NCBI GenBank assembly: GCA_963377175.1
Contig: CAUJNA010001233.1
Location: forward strand, 23,501-87,500
Source: Effrenium voratum
Taxonomy: Eukaryota > Sar > Dinophyceae > Suessiales > Symbiodiniaceae
Direction: 5' to 3'
Length of the DNA stretch: 64,000 nt
The notes under the pieces are model-generated. The model saw only the letters and a program-made list of their open reading frames with translations, did no database searches and had not been told where the DNA came from. Shown in pieces: positions 1 through 8,617 of the stretch (position 1 is the first letter of the stretch; every line of letters begins with the position of its first letter). Made by a program: the position numbers and the translations under genes.

Positions 1-2
1 AG

Positions 3-533
3 GCTGTCCAAGGAGGTGGTGACGCATGCATCTCGGATTACTGGGAGCGGCACGACGAGGACAGTGCTTGGTATCGCATTCATGTCGAAGTGCGAAAGAA
101 GTTCTTCGGGACGACGAACGAGGACCTTCCTCCAGGTGGTCCTTCGCATGAGGAGCTTGACACTGTTAGGGTCACTCACATGCGAGGGCTTGATGCCATT
201 GGAAATTGGGTAAGGGATGATCGCCATCACGATGCTCCCAACCATCGGCATTTCACGCGTGGATTTTGGACAGGTGTGACCATCCTCTTCGATAAGGGAT
301 GCGCTCCCCACGGTAGGTTCAGGCCAAAGGAAGAAGGAGCGAAGCCTGCCAGAGACTCGAAGAAGGGTCACAGGCTGCACGGGGATAGGATCGACTATGA
401 CCAATCCGCCGATAGGCGTGAGCGGCCATACGCCGGCACCGGAAAGCCCAACTCCATAGATGCGGATAGTTGGAGACAGATGTCTACCCGGTCGCGGGAG
501 ATATATGTTCAAGCCGAACGGGGTTATCCCTAA
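3..533 (+). pseudogene. retroelement polyprotein fragment upstream of the methyltransferase-like region
   Basis: Open frame entering from the left edge and ending with a stop at 531-533. It contains a DYWERHDEDSAWYR-type stretch followed by VEVRKKFF and ELDTVRVTHMR, a W/R/H-rich pattern I associate with dinoflagellate copia polyproteins just upstream of the domain with the PC motif. No protease or integrase motif is visible; those would lie to the left. The continuation LIEFACEPDS (about 585-615) is in another frame. Function unknown; assignment rests on position and pattern only. Confidence 0.4.
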
Positions 534-591
534 GGGAAGAACGACGTCGAGAACATCCTGAGAGGGACCCGGCTGCCCCGCAAACTCCTCA

Positions 592-1827
592 TTGAGTTTG
601 CGTGCGAACCCGACTCACGTCCGAATTCGCGTCCACATTGGCTCATTTGACATCACCAAAGCCAAGGACGTTAGTCGGCTCATTGCGATCATCGAGGATA
701 ATCCTGGGTGTGACCTCTGGGCTTCAATTCCGTGTGGACCGTGGAGTACCTGGCAGTATGTGAACCTTTCACTTCACGGTGCTGAGTTTGCATCACACCT
801 GAATGATCTGAGAAGGGGTTCTCAGGTTATGTTTGCAGCATTCCTACGGGCCTCCCGAGCCGTTAGGCGAGGAGGGGACAGGGTTGCGTTTGAGTGGCCT
901 AGACACTGTCTCGGATGGAAGCAACCGTTCATGCAGAGGTTTCTTGCTGATCCTGATGTCGAGACCGTTGATTTTGACGGGTGTGATTTCGGAATGCAGG
1001 ACAAGGACGGTGTGCCGATCAGGAAGCAGTGGAAGGTTGCGACAACCTCCAAGGAGCTCATTGATGAACTATCAGGTCGAAAATGCAAGCACGAGAAGGG
1101 TTACCTTCATGCACGCATTGAGGGGTCGGTCACCCCGACGACTGCTCTCTATCCAAGTGCAATGTGTGAGGCAATTGTTGGAGCCTGGTATCCAAACGGC
1201 ACGTTCAAGAAGGTCGCGAGTGCTATGCCGGTCGAAGTTGATCCGGTTGAGCAGCGATGGAAGAAGAAGCCTAATACATTGTATGTCAGTCTTGACAGCG
1301 AAAATGCCAAGATTCCGACGCGGGCTACTTCGGGAAGTGCGGGTTTGGACACCTATGCCTCTGAGGGAGTGTGTATTCCCGCAGGGGGGTCAGGTTTGGT
1401 TAGCGCCGGAATCTCGATAGAGATGCCCGCGGGGGTATATGCTAGGATACCTCCCAGATCAGGACTAGCCGTGAAGAACAGGATCGCTGCAGGCGGCGGA
1501 GTCATCGATCCCGACTACGACGGAGAAGTCAAGGTCATCCTCTTCAATCATGGGGATGAGGACTTCGTTTTGAGGTTTGGGGACCGCATCGCGCAGATTG
1601 TGCTGGAGCGTGTTATGCTCATTGATGCATCAATCGTTCCCAATAAAACCAGGCGGGGAACCGATAGGGGATCCGCAGGTTTCGGAAGCACAGGTATAGC
1701 TGCTGCCGCTCCTAACATTGGATCCGATGGAAAGACATTTGAGTTCTCTATGCCCAGGGGGGAGATATCCCCCTCTCACCGACCAAAGAACTCGGGTGCC
1801 TTCCCTCCCTTGCACGCATGTTGCTAG
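592..1827 (+). CDS. retroelement ORF: C5-methyltransferase-like segment fused to dUTPase
   Basis: A 411-codon open frame. Residues about 15-200 carry SIPCGPWS, FEWPRHC and FDGCDFG. The PC and the acidic-x-P spacing recall motif IV (PC) and motif VI (ENV) of C5 cytosine methyltransferases. The LIEFACEPDS stretch just upstream, in a different frame, could be motif I, so a one-base shift near 615 may have cut the domain. Residues about 229-370 are a clear dUTPase (separate entry). The C-terminal 40 residues look like out-of-frame read-through. The frame is interrupted before reverse transcriptase starts at about 1890. The dUTPase part is confident; the methyltransferase reading is an inference from three short motifs, and a retroelement-specific domain of unknown function is the alternative. 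Confidence 0.6.
   Translation: MSLRANPTHVRIRVHIGSFDITKAKDVSRLIAIIEDNPGCDLWASIPCGPWSTWQYVNLSLHGAEFASHLNDLRRGSQVMFAAFLRASRAVRRGGDRVAFEWPRHCLGWKQPFMQRFLADPDVETVDFDGCDFGMQDKDGVPIRKQWKVATTSKELIDELSGRKCKHEKGYLHARIEGSVTPTTALYPSAMCEAIVGAWYPNGTFKKVASAMPVEVDPVEQRWKKKPNTLYVSLDSENAKIPTRATSGSAGLDTYASEGVCIPAGGSGLVSAGISIEMPAGVYARIPPRSGLAVKNRIAAGGGVIDPDYDGEVKVILFNHGDEDFVLRFGDRIAQIVLERVMLIDASIVPNKTRRGTDRGSAGFGSTGIAAAAPNIGSDGKTFEFSMPRGEISPSHRPKNSGAFPPLHACC
1277..1700 (+). other. dUTPase domain inside the copia-like polyprotein
   Basis: All five trimeric dUTPase motifs can be read in order: motif 1 SGSAGLDTYA, motif 2 RIPPRSGLAVK, motif 3 GGVIDPDYDGEVKVIL with the catalytic Asp and the uracil-binding beta hairpin, motif 4 RFGDRIAQIVLERV, and glycine-rich motif 5 DRGSAGFGSTG. 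Enzymes of this family hydrolyse dUTP to dUMP and pyrophosphate, keeping uracil out of newly made DNA. In an RT-bearing element the likely role is to limit uracil in cDNA, as in some retroviruses. Nothing essential is missing, so this part looks more intact than its surroundings. One CGATAG hairpin core (1662-1667) lies within motif 5 without disturbing it. Confidence 0.9.
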
Positions 1828-3107
1828 GCCAGTCAACAAAAAGGAACAAGCTGGAAATGCCAAGGCAAAGCCGCTCTACAGAAGGAGTGGGACAAGTTGG
1901 ATGCTGGGACTTGTCGACTGTCCAAGAATGGCATGATGTTGCGGCTAGGGCACGAAAGGAAGGGGAGAAGATCCATGTTGGTAGGATTTTCGACATCTGC
2001 GTCGAGAAGAATCATGAGCTGCCAGAAGACAATCCGAATCGCAAGTATAAAGGGCGAGGCGTTTTCGAGGGATGTTTCGTCCGTGATGAGATCGGACACT
2101 GGGCCTTGTTCTCTGAAAACACCTCCTGCCCCGCCACTATGGCGGCAGGAAAGATGGGTGATGCCCACGGGTTACTGAATCTTCTGGAAGTGAGTGATGG
2201 GGAGTCAGCGTACACTCAGGCCCGCCTGAAGGGAAAGAAGACTTGGGTGAGGATTCCTCGAATGGTTCGACAGTAGCGGGAATCCCAAGTATAAGGACCC
2301 AGTCGTTGTCCTCGTGCTCGCACTGTATGGACATCCTGACGCTGGTACCTTTTGGGAGCAGCACTGCGAGGCTATGCTGAAAAAGGTCGGTTACGTCAAG
2401 GTGAAGGATTGGGCCAGCGTGTTTAGGCACGAAGAGCTTGACCTCTTCCTTGTCGTGTGTGTAGATGACTTCAAGATGAGTGGGCCGGCGAAGAATATCG
2501 CAACTGGATGGGCGCTGATCTCGAAGGTCATCAAGATGGAGGAACCGAGGCAGCTCAAGAGATATCTTGGCTGCGAGCACGAATTCACACAGCAGCTCGT
2601 CAAGGGTCACTTTGATCCAAGGCTGGCGTGGACAGTGGGCAATCCTCCTGATAAGGAGCAACCCGACTTGAGATTCGGTCCAGAGGGGTTACTCTCCAAG
2701 GACATTCCCAAGCCGGAGCCCACAATAAGGTTCATCAAGTACAGTGAAAGTAGCTTCATGCAGGCGTGTGTCGATAGATACATCGAACTGTGTCAGGGAA
2801 AGTACCCGAAGAAGCTGCAAAAGGTTGAAACACCATTCCTGGACGAGAGCAAGCCGGAGTTCGACGAGAATTCCGTCAATCCCGAGTTTGACAAGCTCTT
2901 CAACCAGGCGATGGACATGGAAACCATCAATGCGCAGCCAGGATGCCTCGGGAATGATGCGGCGGCGGTGCTGATGAAGGTTCTCTACGGGGCTCGGATG
3001 GGCAGGTATGACCTTATTCGTCCCGTACAGGCGTTAGCCAGCCGGGTCACGAAGTGGAATCATCTGTGTGACCGTAAGCTCCACAGGCTAATTTCATATC
3101 TACGCTT
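1818..3107 (+). pseudogene. Ty1/copia reverse transcriptase (RVT_2 type), split by a frameshift
   Basis: First block (to the stop at 2276): KNHELPEDNPNRKYKGR, a VFEGCFVRD stretch and a KTWVRIP end, the usual start of dinoflagellate copia RT. After a one-base shift near 2265 the second block (about 2262-3100) has ALYGHPDAGTFWE, the catalytic VCVDDF (around 2457-2474, equivalent to YVDD), a KRYLGCEHEF stretch and a GARMGRYDL/PVQALAS connection region. The product would copy element RNA into cDNA. Catalytic aspartates are present, but the frame breaks mean no single protein can be translated as written. A further shift near 3100 separates RT from RNase H. Confidence 0.85.
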
Positions 3108-3692
3108 GACCTTCATTTGTATGGTTGGGTGGGCGATAGCCCAGAGTTCATTGCGTTAGTTGCTTGCTGTGATGCGGATCTGGCTGGGGATCGTACCGAT
3201 TCCAAAAGCACATCGGGAGTGCCATCACTGGAGTAAGCAAGAAACAGACTTCTGTTTCGAAGTCGACTCCTGAAGCGGAGATCGTTGCCCTTGACCATGG
3301 AGTGTCCAAGGAGGGAATGGCGCTAGCTACCCTCTGGCAGCACGCTATTGGGAAAGGAAAGGAGACCCAGCCGTTCATTATCAACGTGCTGGAGGATAAT
3401 GAATCGGCGTGCCGAATCGTTATAACTGGGAATGCGCTATATGTCAAGGACACAGCGCATTGACATCTCTTGGCTCAACGAACGTTTCAATGATGGTATT
3501 TTTCGATTCGTTGCATGCCCGTCTCACTATCAAGGTGCAGACATTTTCACTAAGGCCTGCATTGACAAGGTCGTATGGAACAGAAATCTGCATACCCTTG
3601 GTATGTTCCTGCCGGGATACCTGCAGGAATATTTGGCCCAACCCACCCAACCCTGTCTTAAGCCCCCTGCCACTCCTGGACTGCCCGCTTAG
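3096..3692 (+). pseudogene. copia RNase H domain, in three frames
   Basis: Segment 1 (3096-3240) reads CCDADLAGDRTDSKSTSG, the hallmark of copia RNase H with its first acidic residue. Segment 2 (about 3219-3464) continues as SAITGVSKKQTSVSKSTPEAE and VLEDNESACRIV, the second acidic block and the D.N..A motif. Segment 3 (3432-3692) has RIDISWLNER, FVACPSHYQGADIFTK and ends at 3692. These are the expected motifs in the expected order, but single-base shifts near 3225 and 3455 split them, so the copy is broken. A strong CGATAG hairpin (3129-3144) lies in segment 1. Confidence 0.85.
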
Positions 3693-3702
3693 GGGGGTAC
3701 GC

Positions 3703-4026
3703 ATGGAATCAGGTGCAAAATCCGGTTTCAATCGGCTCATGGAGAGGTTACTCTCCGAGTACGAGGGAATCGTGATCGACGAGGAAAAAGCAGGGAAAAG
3801 ATGTGAGAAAACCATTGTCGCGGATCAGGCGTTAGCCAATATTTTCGCGTGTAGTGAGTTTTGCAGGGTTGTTACTCTCCAAGTTGCTCCTGGATACAGA
3901 AACCACATTGTTCGCACTGGTAGGATTGAAGGCGATAGCCTTTGTTACGTTGTGCTTGCACTTAATGATCTTGCACCCGATAGGGTTGATTCCAGGATTG
4001 GGAAGTTAGGCAAAGATTGCTTGTGA
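3703..4026 (+). CDS. hypothetical ORF directly after RNase H
   Basis: From an ATG at 3703 about 107 codons run to the TGA at 4024-4026 (the frame is open upstream too). The protein is mixed and charged, with LLSEYEGIVIDEEKAGKRC and a VAPGYRNHIVRTGRIEGDS stretch; I recognise no family. It carries two hairpin cores, at 3933 and 3978. It is the first of a row of + strand ORFs that follow the pol region where an ordinary copia element would have only an LTR. Confidence 0.4.
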   Translation: MESGAKSGFNRLMERLLSEYEGIVIDEEKAGKRCEKTIVADQALANIFACSEFCRVVTLQVAPGYRNHIVRTGRIEGDSLCYVVLALNDLAPDRVDSRIGKLGKDCL

Positions 4027-4552
4027 CGCTCGGATATGCGGATGTACTCCCGTCATTCTTTACCGGCCCCAGTGCAATGTTTTGAGGGAAGGTGAGGTCG
4101 AAGGGATTGCCGTTACGCATGGGTTCGACTGTAGGTCTGTTTGCGCATGTCAGTGTGGCCTCAAGGGACACGGTGTTATCTTCAGGTGTTTCTCTTCTAC
4201 GTCATTCGTATCTATGTGGAATGCTTGTAAGATGTGAGGAGGGGTTACTCTCACTCCGAGTGACCGATCGCTTGCCATTAGGAAGTGGTTGAACTGCCGC
4301 GTAGCTCCTTGCTTGATCAAGCTGGCTCACACGCGGGCAACCGCGCCACATTCACAGGCTACTCAGGATGCAGATAGCTCAGAGTGCAAGGATGAAGCAG
4401 ATATGGTCTTTCATTTCAGTTTAAGGGAGAGGGTCTCTGGCCGATTGGCTGAGCCTTCTGAGCAACTGGGGAATTCTGGCCGATAGGCTGGGTTCCGCGC
4501 CCTTGCGCTGCTAGTTTGGGTTCCGTGGCCGGTGGCCCGAACCTGCTGACGC
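4027..4552 (+). other. gap between accessory ORFs, with hairpins and no convincing gene
   Basis: No ORF here has supporting sequence character. It contains one CTGGCC-GATA-GGCTGG hairpin (4475-4490) and a near copy with a GATT loop at 4436-4451, showing that the hairpin family also occurs outside coding sequence. Confidence 0.5.
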
Positions 4553-5332
4553 ATGGCGGCTGCTCGTGGAATGGGCATGGGGCGCTGCATGGTGCCTCCG
4601 CGGCCGTCCTGGGACTTGGCGATGGGGCTGGGCATGGAGAAGCCAAAGGCTGTGGCCGAATGTCTGCTTGCGGGATACCGCGAGTGGACGTGTAAGGGAT
4701 TTAAGGGACAGGAGCCGAAGTTCACTTCGATTGATCCAGATATGGATAAGGCAGATCAGCTAATCCAGGATGATCCTGCAGGGAGGTTCGATGAGCTGGT
4801 TGGCAGAGTGTCCCACATCAGCAAGGAGAAGCTTGAAAAGTCCCTCATTGGGTGGCCGGATCATGAAAGAGTGACTCGATACCGGGTGATCAGGACTGCC
4901 GCGATAGTGGCAGAAATGAAGCACCGGGGAGTGGAGGTCACGGAGATGAACGCCGTGCGTTTGGCGGCCATCTTGTGCGCAGCGGTTCCCACGGATCCTG
5001 CTTTCCTGGTTCCCTACAGCGACGCATTCTCGTTTGAGGAGGGCTTCGGGATCCGCGGGCCTGCGCTACCTGTGGACAATAGTGTGGAGCCGGCCGCTCA
5101 ACCGTGTGGCGGGATGTGGGTTGGTGACCCGAAGTCCTGGCCAGAATGGAAAGCGGTTCACCAGCAGACAGCCTTGGCCAAGACGGTTGCTGACCAGGCT
5201 GAGGTGGCGTTTGGAGATCATTCTCTATACACCGGGGATGATTTTGAGCATCACTTCATGGCGATCCGGGCCTGGTTGAACGATAGGCCCAACGCGCTGT
5301 TCACTCCTCCAGAGGTGGTCAGTGGTCGTTGA
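4553..5332 (+). CDS. hypothetical accessory ORF of the retroelement
   Basis: 259 codons, ATG to TGA, soluble and mixed-charge with no membrane segment. The first 35 residues are glycine- and methionine-rich; the rest looks globular (DQLIQDDPAGRFDELVGRV, TRYRVIRTAAIVAEMKHRG). It overlaps the next ORF by 11 bases. I do not recognise the family. Given its place between pol and further ORFs it could be a structural or accessory protein of the element, but nothing in the sequence proves it. Confidence 0.5.
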   Translation: MAAARGMGMGRCMVPPRPSWDLAMGLGMEKPKAVAECLLAGYREWTCKGFKGQEPKFTSIDPDMDKADQLIQDDPAGRFDELVGRVSHISKEKLEKSLIGWPDHERVTRYRVIRTAAIVAEMKHRGVEVTEMNAVRLAAILCAAVPTDPAFLVPYSDAFSFEEGFGIRGPALPVDNSVEPAAQPCGGMWVGDPKSWPEWKAVHQQTALAKTVADQAEVAFGDHSLYTGDDFEHHFMAIRAWLNDRPNALFTPPEVVSGR

Positions 5333-6486
5333 CGCAATGATGCTGACCGAGGGGAGGAACAGGGAGGAGATCGTTAGATGCTCCTCCGGACGGCGGTTGT
5401 CGTCGGTGCAGTCAGTTCAGAAGTTTGTAACGGCCGATAGGCCGGGAATGCGGGGATACCTGCGTGCGATGGGAAAGATGTCGGGCTTGATCTCCTCCGT
5501 GGGTGATGCGATCGAATGGGACTATCGACAGGTGTTGAGGATCTCGCCCAAGAACCCGGCAAGCGCCAGTGATGTTGAAATTGGTCATGACGATAGGTGG
5601 GCATTCTTCGACTTGGCTCTCAACTTCAGGAGCCGCACAGATACCGAAAAGGTCCTCATCCACGGAACTTCGCAATCCTCATTGTGGAGCATTCTGGGTG
5701 GTATGCAGGTTACTGCGTCCACTGCGAGCAAGGAAGCGGTGGGCGTATGGACGTCTCTGAAGGCGATTGAGGCCCTGGGGTACTGCCCTCTGTCGCACTA
5801 CGGCCAGAACACGTGGGCGAGGAATAACGCAGCCGGACGAGACCGAAAACCTGTTCGGCGACAATTCCGCCCTGAGGGGCGTCAAGAGAGGAGCTCAGCG
5901 AGTGTTCCCGAACGCGAGGTTGGCGATTTGCGGCATCTGCATTAAGCTCGAGAAGCCCGCGGCGGACTCCCAGTATGTGGAGCTGTGCAGCTCAGGGGGC
6001 GATAGCACCCTGCAATATTTCAATCCATTTATTGAGTGGAATCCGCACGCTCCCTCCGTTGTATGGGCTATGCACAAGTTCTTCCCTGAGAACTACATGG
6101 GGCCGATAGGTCTCTCAGTTGAAGAGGAGAACTTGCGTGCTGCTCCAGGGACACCTCAGGCTGCTCAGGCGGAAGGCGGTATGCTCTTCTCTAAGATAGT
6201 GCCGAAGTCGAACATGGGTGATGCAATCCAAGGTGAGACGCTTGACATCACCTTGACGAAGGGATACTTCACCGAGGCCAAGGAGGAAGCAAAGGCCATT
6301 GCACGGGCGGCGATCATCCCGAAAGAACTGGAGTGCTTTGAGCAAGCCAGAAAGGTAATGCGCCTGATTAGGAACAGGAAGGTTGTTCCATCATCCGTGA
6401 TCTGCCAAGGGGAGGATACTCCCGAATGGCCGTTGATCCCGTGCAGATGGAGAGGCTCTGGGATGTGTGGACAACTGCCGTGGTAA
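5322..6486 (+). pseudogene. accessory ORF with PARP/ADP-ribosyltransferase-like motifs, frameshifted
   Basis: Two overlapping frames (5322-5945 and 5767-6486) read as one protein with a shift near 5840. The first has VLIHGTSQSSLWSIL, then about 18 residues later AVGVWTS and ALGYC. This is the spacing of the PARP catalytic signature HGT...IL..G...GVYFA...YC, with Trp where Tyr is usual. The second has NARLAICGICIKL and PSVVWAMHKFFPENYMGPIG. If real, the domain would transfer ADP-ribose to protein or nucleic acid. The glutamate of the H-Y-E triad could not be placed. A Tpt1-like or unrelated fold is possible. Four hairpin cores lie within (5435, 5591, 6000, 6104). Confidence 0.4.
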
Positions 6487-6828
6487 CGGATGTGATGCTT
6501 TCCATCTACCCCTCCATAGTGCTGAGCGAGATGAGCCGTGTTGGCCAGGAAGACAGGGAGACGGTTGATCCTCACACTGTAACGACTGAGGGCGTCGATA
6601 GACGCGTTGACGAGGAAGCTGAGCAACATGCCTGAATGGTCGGGTAACTTGGTTGACTCTGCGAAGTCTGTTGCAGCCAGATGGGGCGGGAAGGCGAGCT
6701 ATGACAAGCCTGAAGCTCCACTCACCGAGGCTGGGATGAAGAGTGCATCGCTGGAGGATCGAGCCTATGCCCTCACGCAGCTGAATGAGATGGTGAACTT
6801 TCACAAGAAGCATTTGTGCTTCGGATGA
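6426..6828 (+). pseudogene. short overlapping accessory frames
   Basis: Two short frames (6426-6635 and 6607-6828) continue the preceding ORF in other phases: ERLWDVWTTAVVTDVML, then NLVDSAKSVAARWGGKASY and YALTQLNEMVNFHKKHL. Codon use resembles the neighbours, so they are probably pieces of one longer protein cut by indels near 6450 and 6640. No recognisable family. Confidence 0.35.
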
Positions 6829-6840
6829 GGGGCACCATCG

Positions 6841-7365
6841 TTGAGTGCGACCGCTCCAATCGAGCCCTTCGCCCCCAACCAGATTGACGTGAGCAGGAAA
6901 TTCCGCCCGAGTGATGCGGCCAGCAAGATGACGTACAATCTCGTGGTCTTGGACGGGAAGAAGGATTATCTTGCCGATAGGCAGCCAATCAGACCGGAAC
7001 TGCGATCTGCTGGACTTGTGCCTAATGAGGCTAGGACGTGTCAGATTGTGGTCCCCACGAAGAATAGGATGAGCGAGTACGTTCCGGACTATGACCAGAC
7101 AGCGGCCACAATCGCGGGGCGGGAGGCCGCCCAGGCTTTGATGAAGCTGCTCACGTGTGACTTTGAAGGTTTGGTCATTAACTCAAAGAGGGTCTCGGAG
7201 TTATTCGAGGAGAAAGTGCTGAAGGAGACTGGACGAGAGGCTGGAAACTGGGTAAGTGTTGATCAGGCCGTCTGGTTCCTGAAGGAGGTCACGGGAATGG
7301 AGAACGCTGAGATGTCGTGGAAATTCTTCATTCCGGCGATCAAGGCTTTCCCGGGGGCAAGTTGA
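6841..7365 (+). CDS. hypothetical accessory ORF
   Basis: About 174 codons ending in TGA at 7365; the only upstream in-frame start is a TTG, so the true start is unclear. The frame is globular and mixed-charge (FEGLVINSKRVSELFEEKVL, DQAVWFLKEVTGMENAEMSW). It stops four bases before the ATG of the next ORF (7370). No family recognised. One hairpin core is at 6975. Confidence 0.4.
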   Translation: MSATAPIEPFAPNQIDVSRKFRPSDAASKMTYNLVVLDGKKDYLADRQPIRPELRSAGLVPNEARTCQIVVPTKNRMSEYVPDYDQTAATIAGREAAQALMKLLTCDFEGLVINSKRVSELFEEKVLKETGREAGNWVSVDQAVWFLKEVTGMENAEMSWKFFIPAIKAFPGAS

Positions 7366-7369
7366 GGTT

Positions 7370-8617
7370 ATGCCAATGCTCATGTATGACGAGACTGGCA
7401 TCTTCCTCAAGGAATACACCAGGTTGGTGGCCGTTAGGTTCACGCGGATCGGACGGGACTTGAGCTTCAGTGCCGTGAGGCAAAGGTACACGCAAGGGGA
7501 TGCTCCTGGCGGGTCTCTGATGTATGAGATGCACTGGGGGGAACTTCCTATGGTGGGGTACGTCGTGATGAAGTCAGGAAGGCGGTCCAACTCCAAAAAG
7601 GTGAGGCGGAATGGAAAGGCCATGATCGAGATATTGATCACAAGGCCTGACGAGTACGAATCGATTGGAGATGGGAGACTGGATGCGGGCCTGGTTCCAA
7701 TTATGGAGGCTATGCGACCCGATGCCGAGGTATCGCCTTCGTGGTATGTCAGGGACAGGCTGCGGAACTACTCAGGTAGGTACGTGGTGGTCATGGTGGA
7801 CCTTCGGGTACATTGGTCGCTGATTGGACCTGTGTTTCTGACGAGGAGAAAGACTCTTGCCGTTCGGGACGAGATCCACATGGGTGTGTGGAAGGCCGCG
7901 TACATGTTCGATGATTACACGATAGTGTATCATCGGGTTTGGGACTACGGTGACTTCACTCCCGATAGGGGGACTCACAAGCGGGCGCGTGTGGAAGTCA
8001 GGTTGAATGTGACCGGCGCCTTCTGTTTGAGGTGCGCGCAGATTACACCATCTGGGATGCACTTGTGCCCTGGATGTGTGCTCCCGGTCTTCTACCCGAA
8101 CTTCATCCCCAACGCGGACGAGGAGGACTTTGCGGGGAGCCGCGTCGTCCCGGACTGGGTGAAGAGCATGGGACAGTTCAAGCCCAAGAGGATCGCTTCC
8201 GATGTGGTCGGGGTTATCAAGAGGAGCTTGATTTCCTACTCGATGGCATCTGACCTGAGGATGACGGTGCAGAGCGGCATCCGGTTGCCTCCTTATCTCG
8301 GGGAGGATAAGGGCGGAGTTGACGCGGCGTGGGATGAACTGGCAAAGGTGCTCTTTCAGTTTTCCTACGTGTCAGGCATTTCGGCCTCGGATGCATTCGT
8401 GGAGAAGTGGGTGGCAAAGCACCTGATCAAAACCAACCAGGTCGATAGATTTGAGTCGGTGACTGAGTACTTCCGAGCGAATCCGGTGCATGCGGCCCAG
8501 TGGGGAAGACGTATGACGACTTCCGTTAGGAAGTTCGCCCGTCATGACACGTACTTGTCCTTCTACCGTGATTGGTGCTGCTGCGGGTCACCTGACTCCC
8601 ATGTATCCGACCCATAG
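7370..8617 (+). CDS. accessory ORF with a zinc ribbon
   Basis: 415 codons from ATG. At about residues 217-235 it has CLRCAQITPSGMHLCPGC, two CxxC pairs fit to bind one zinc, as in nucleic-acid-binding zinc ribbons. Before this lies a beta-rich region (SGRYVVVMVDLRVHWSLIG); after it a helical region (DELAKVLFQFSYVSG). It ends in the overlap with the next frame near 8590, where the protein probably continues. I infer a nucleic-acid-binding structural (Gag-like) role from the ribbon and the basic, disordered tail that follows, but no Gag or CCHC knuckle is present. Hairpin cores are at 7920, 7973 and 8443. Confidence 0.5.
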   Translation: MPMLMYDETGIFLKEYTRLVAVRFTRIGRDLSFSAVRQRYTQGDAPGGSLMYEMHWGELPMVGYVVMKSGRRSNSKKVRRNGKAMIEILITRPDEYESIGDGRLDAGLVPIMEAMRPDAEVSPSWYVRDRLRNYSGRYVVVMVDLRVHWSLIGPVFLTRRKTLAVRDEIHMGVWKAAYMFDDYTIVYHRVWDYGDFTPDRGTHKRARVEVRLNVTGAFCLRCAQITPSGMHLCPGCVLPVFYPNFIPNADEEDFAGSRVVPDWVKSMGQFKPKRIASDVVGVIKRSLISYSMASDLRMTVQSGIRLPPYLGEDKGGVDAAWDELAKVLFQFSYVSGISASDAFVEKWVAKHLIKTNQVDRFESVTEYFRANPVHAAQWGRRMTTSVRKFARHDTYLSFYRDWCCCGSPDSHVSDP

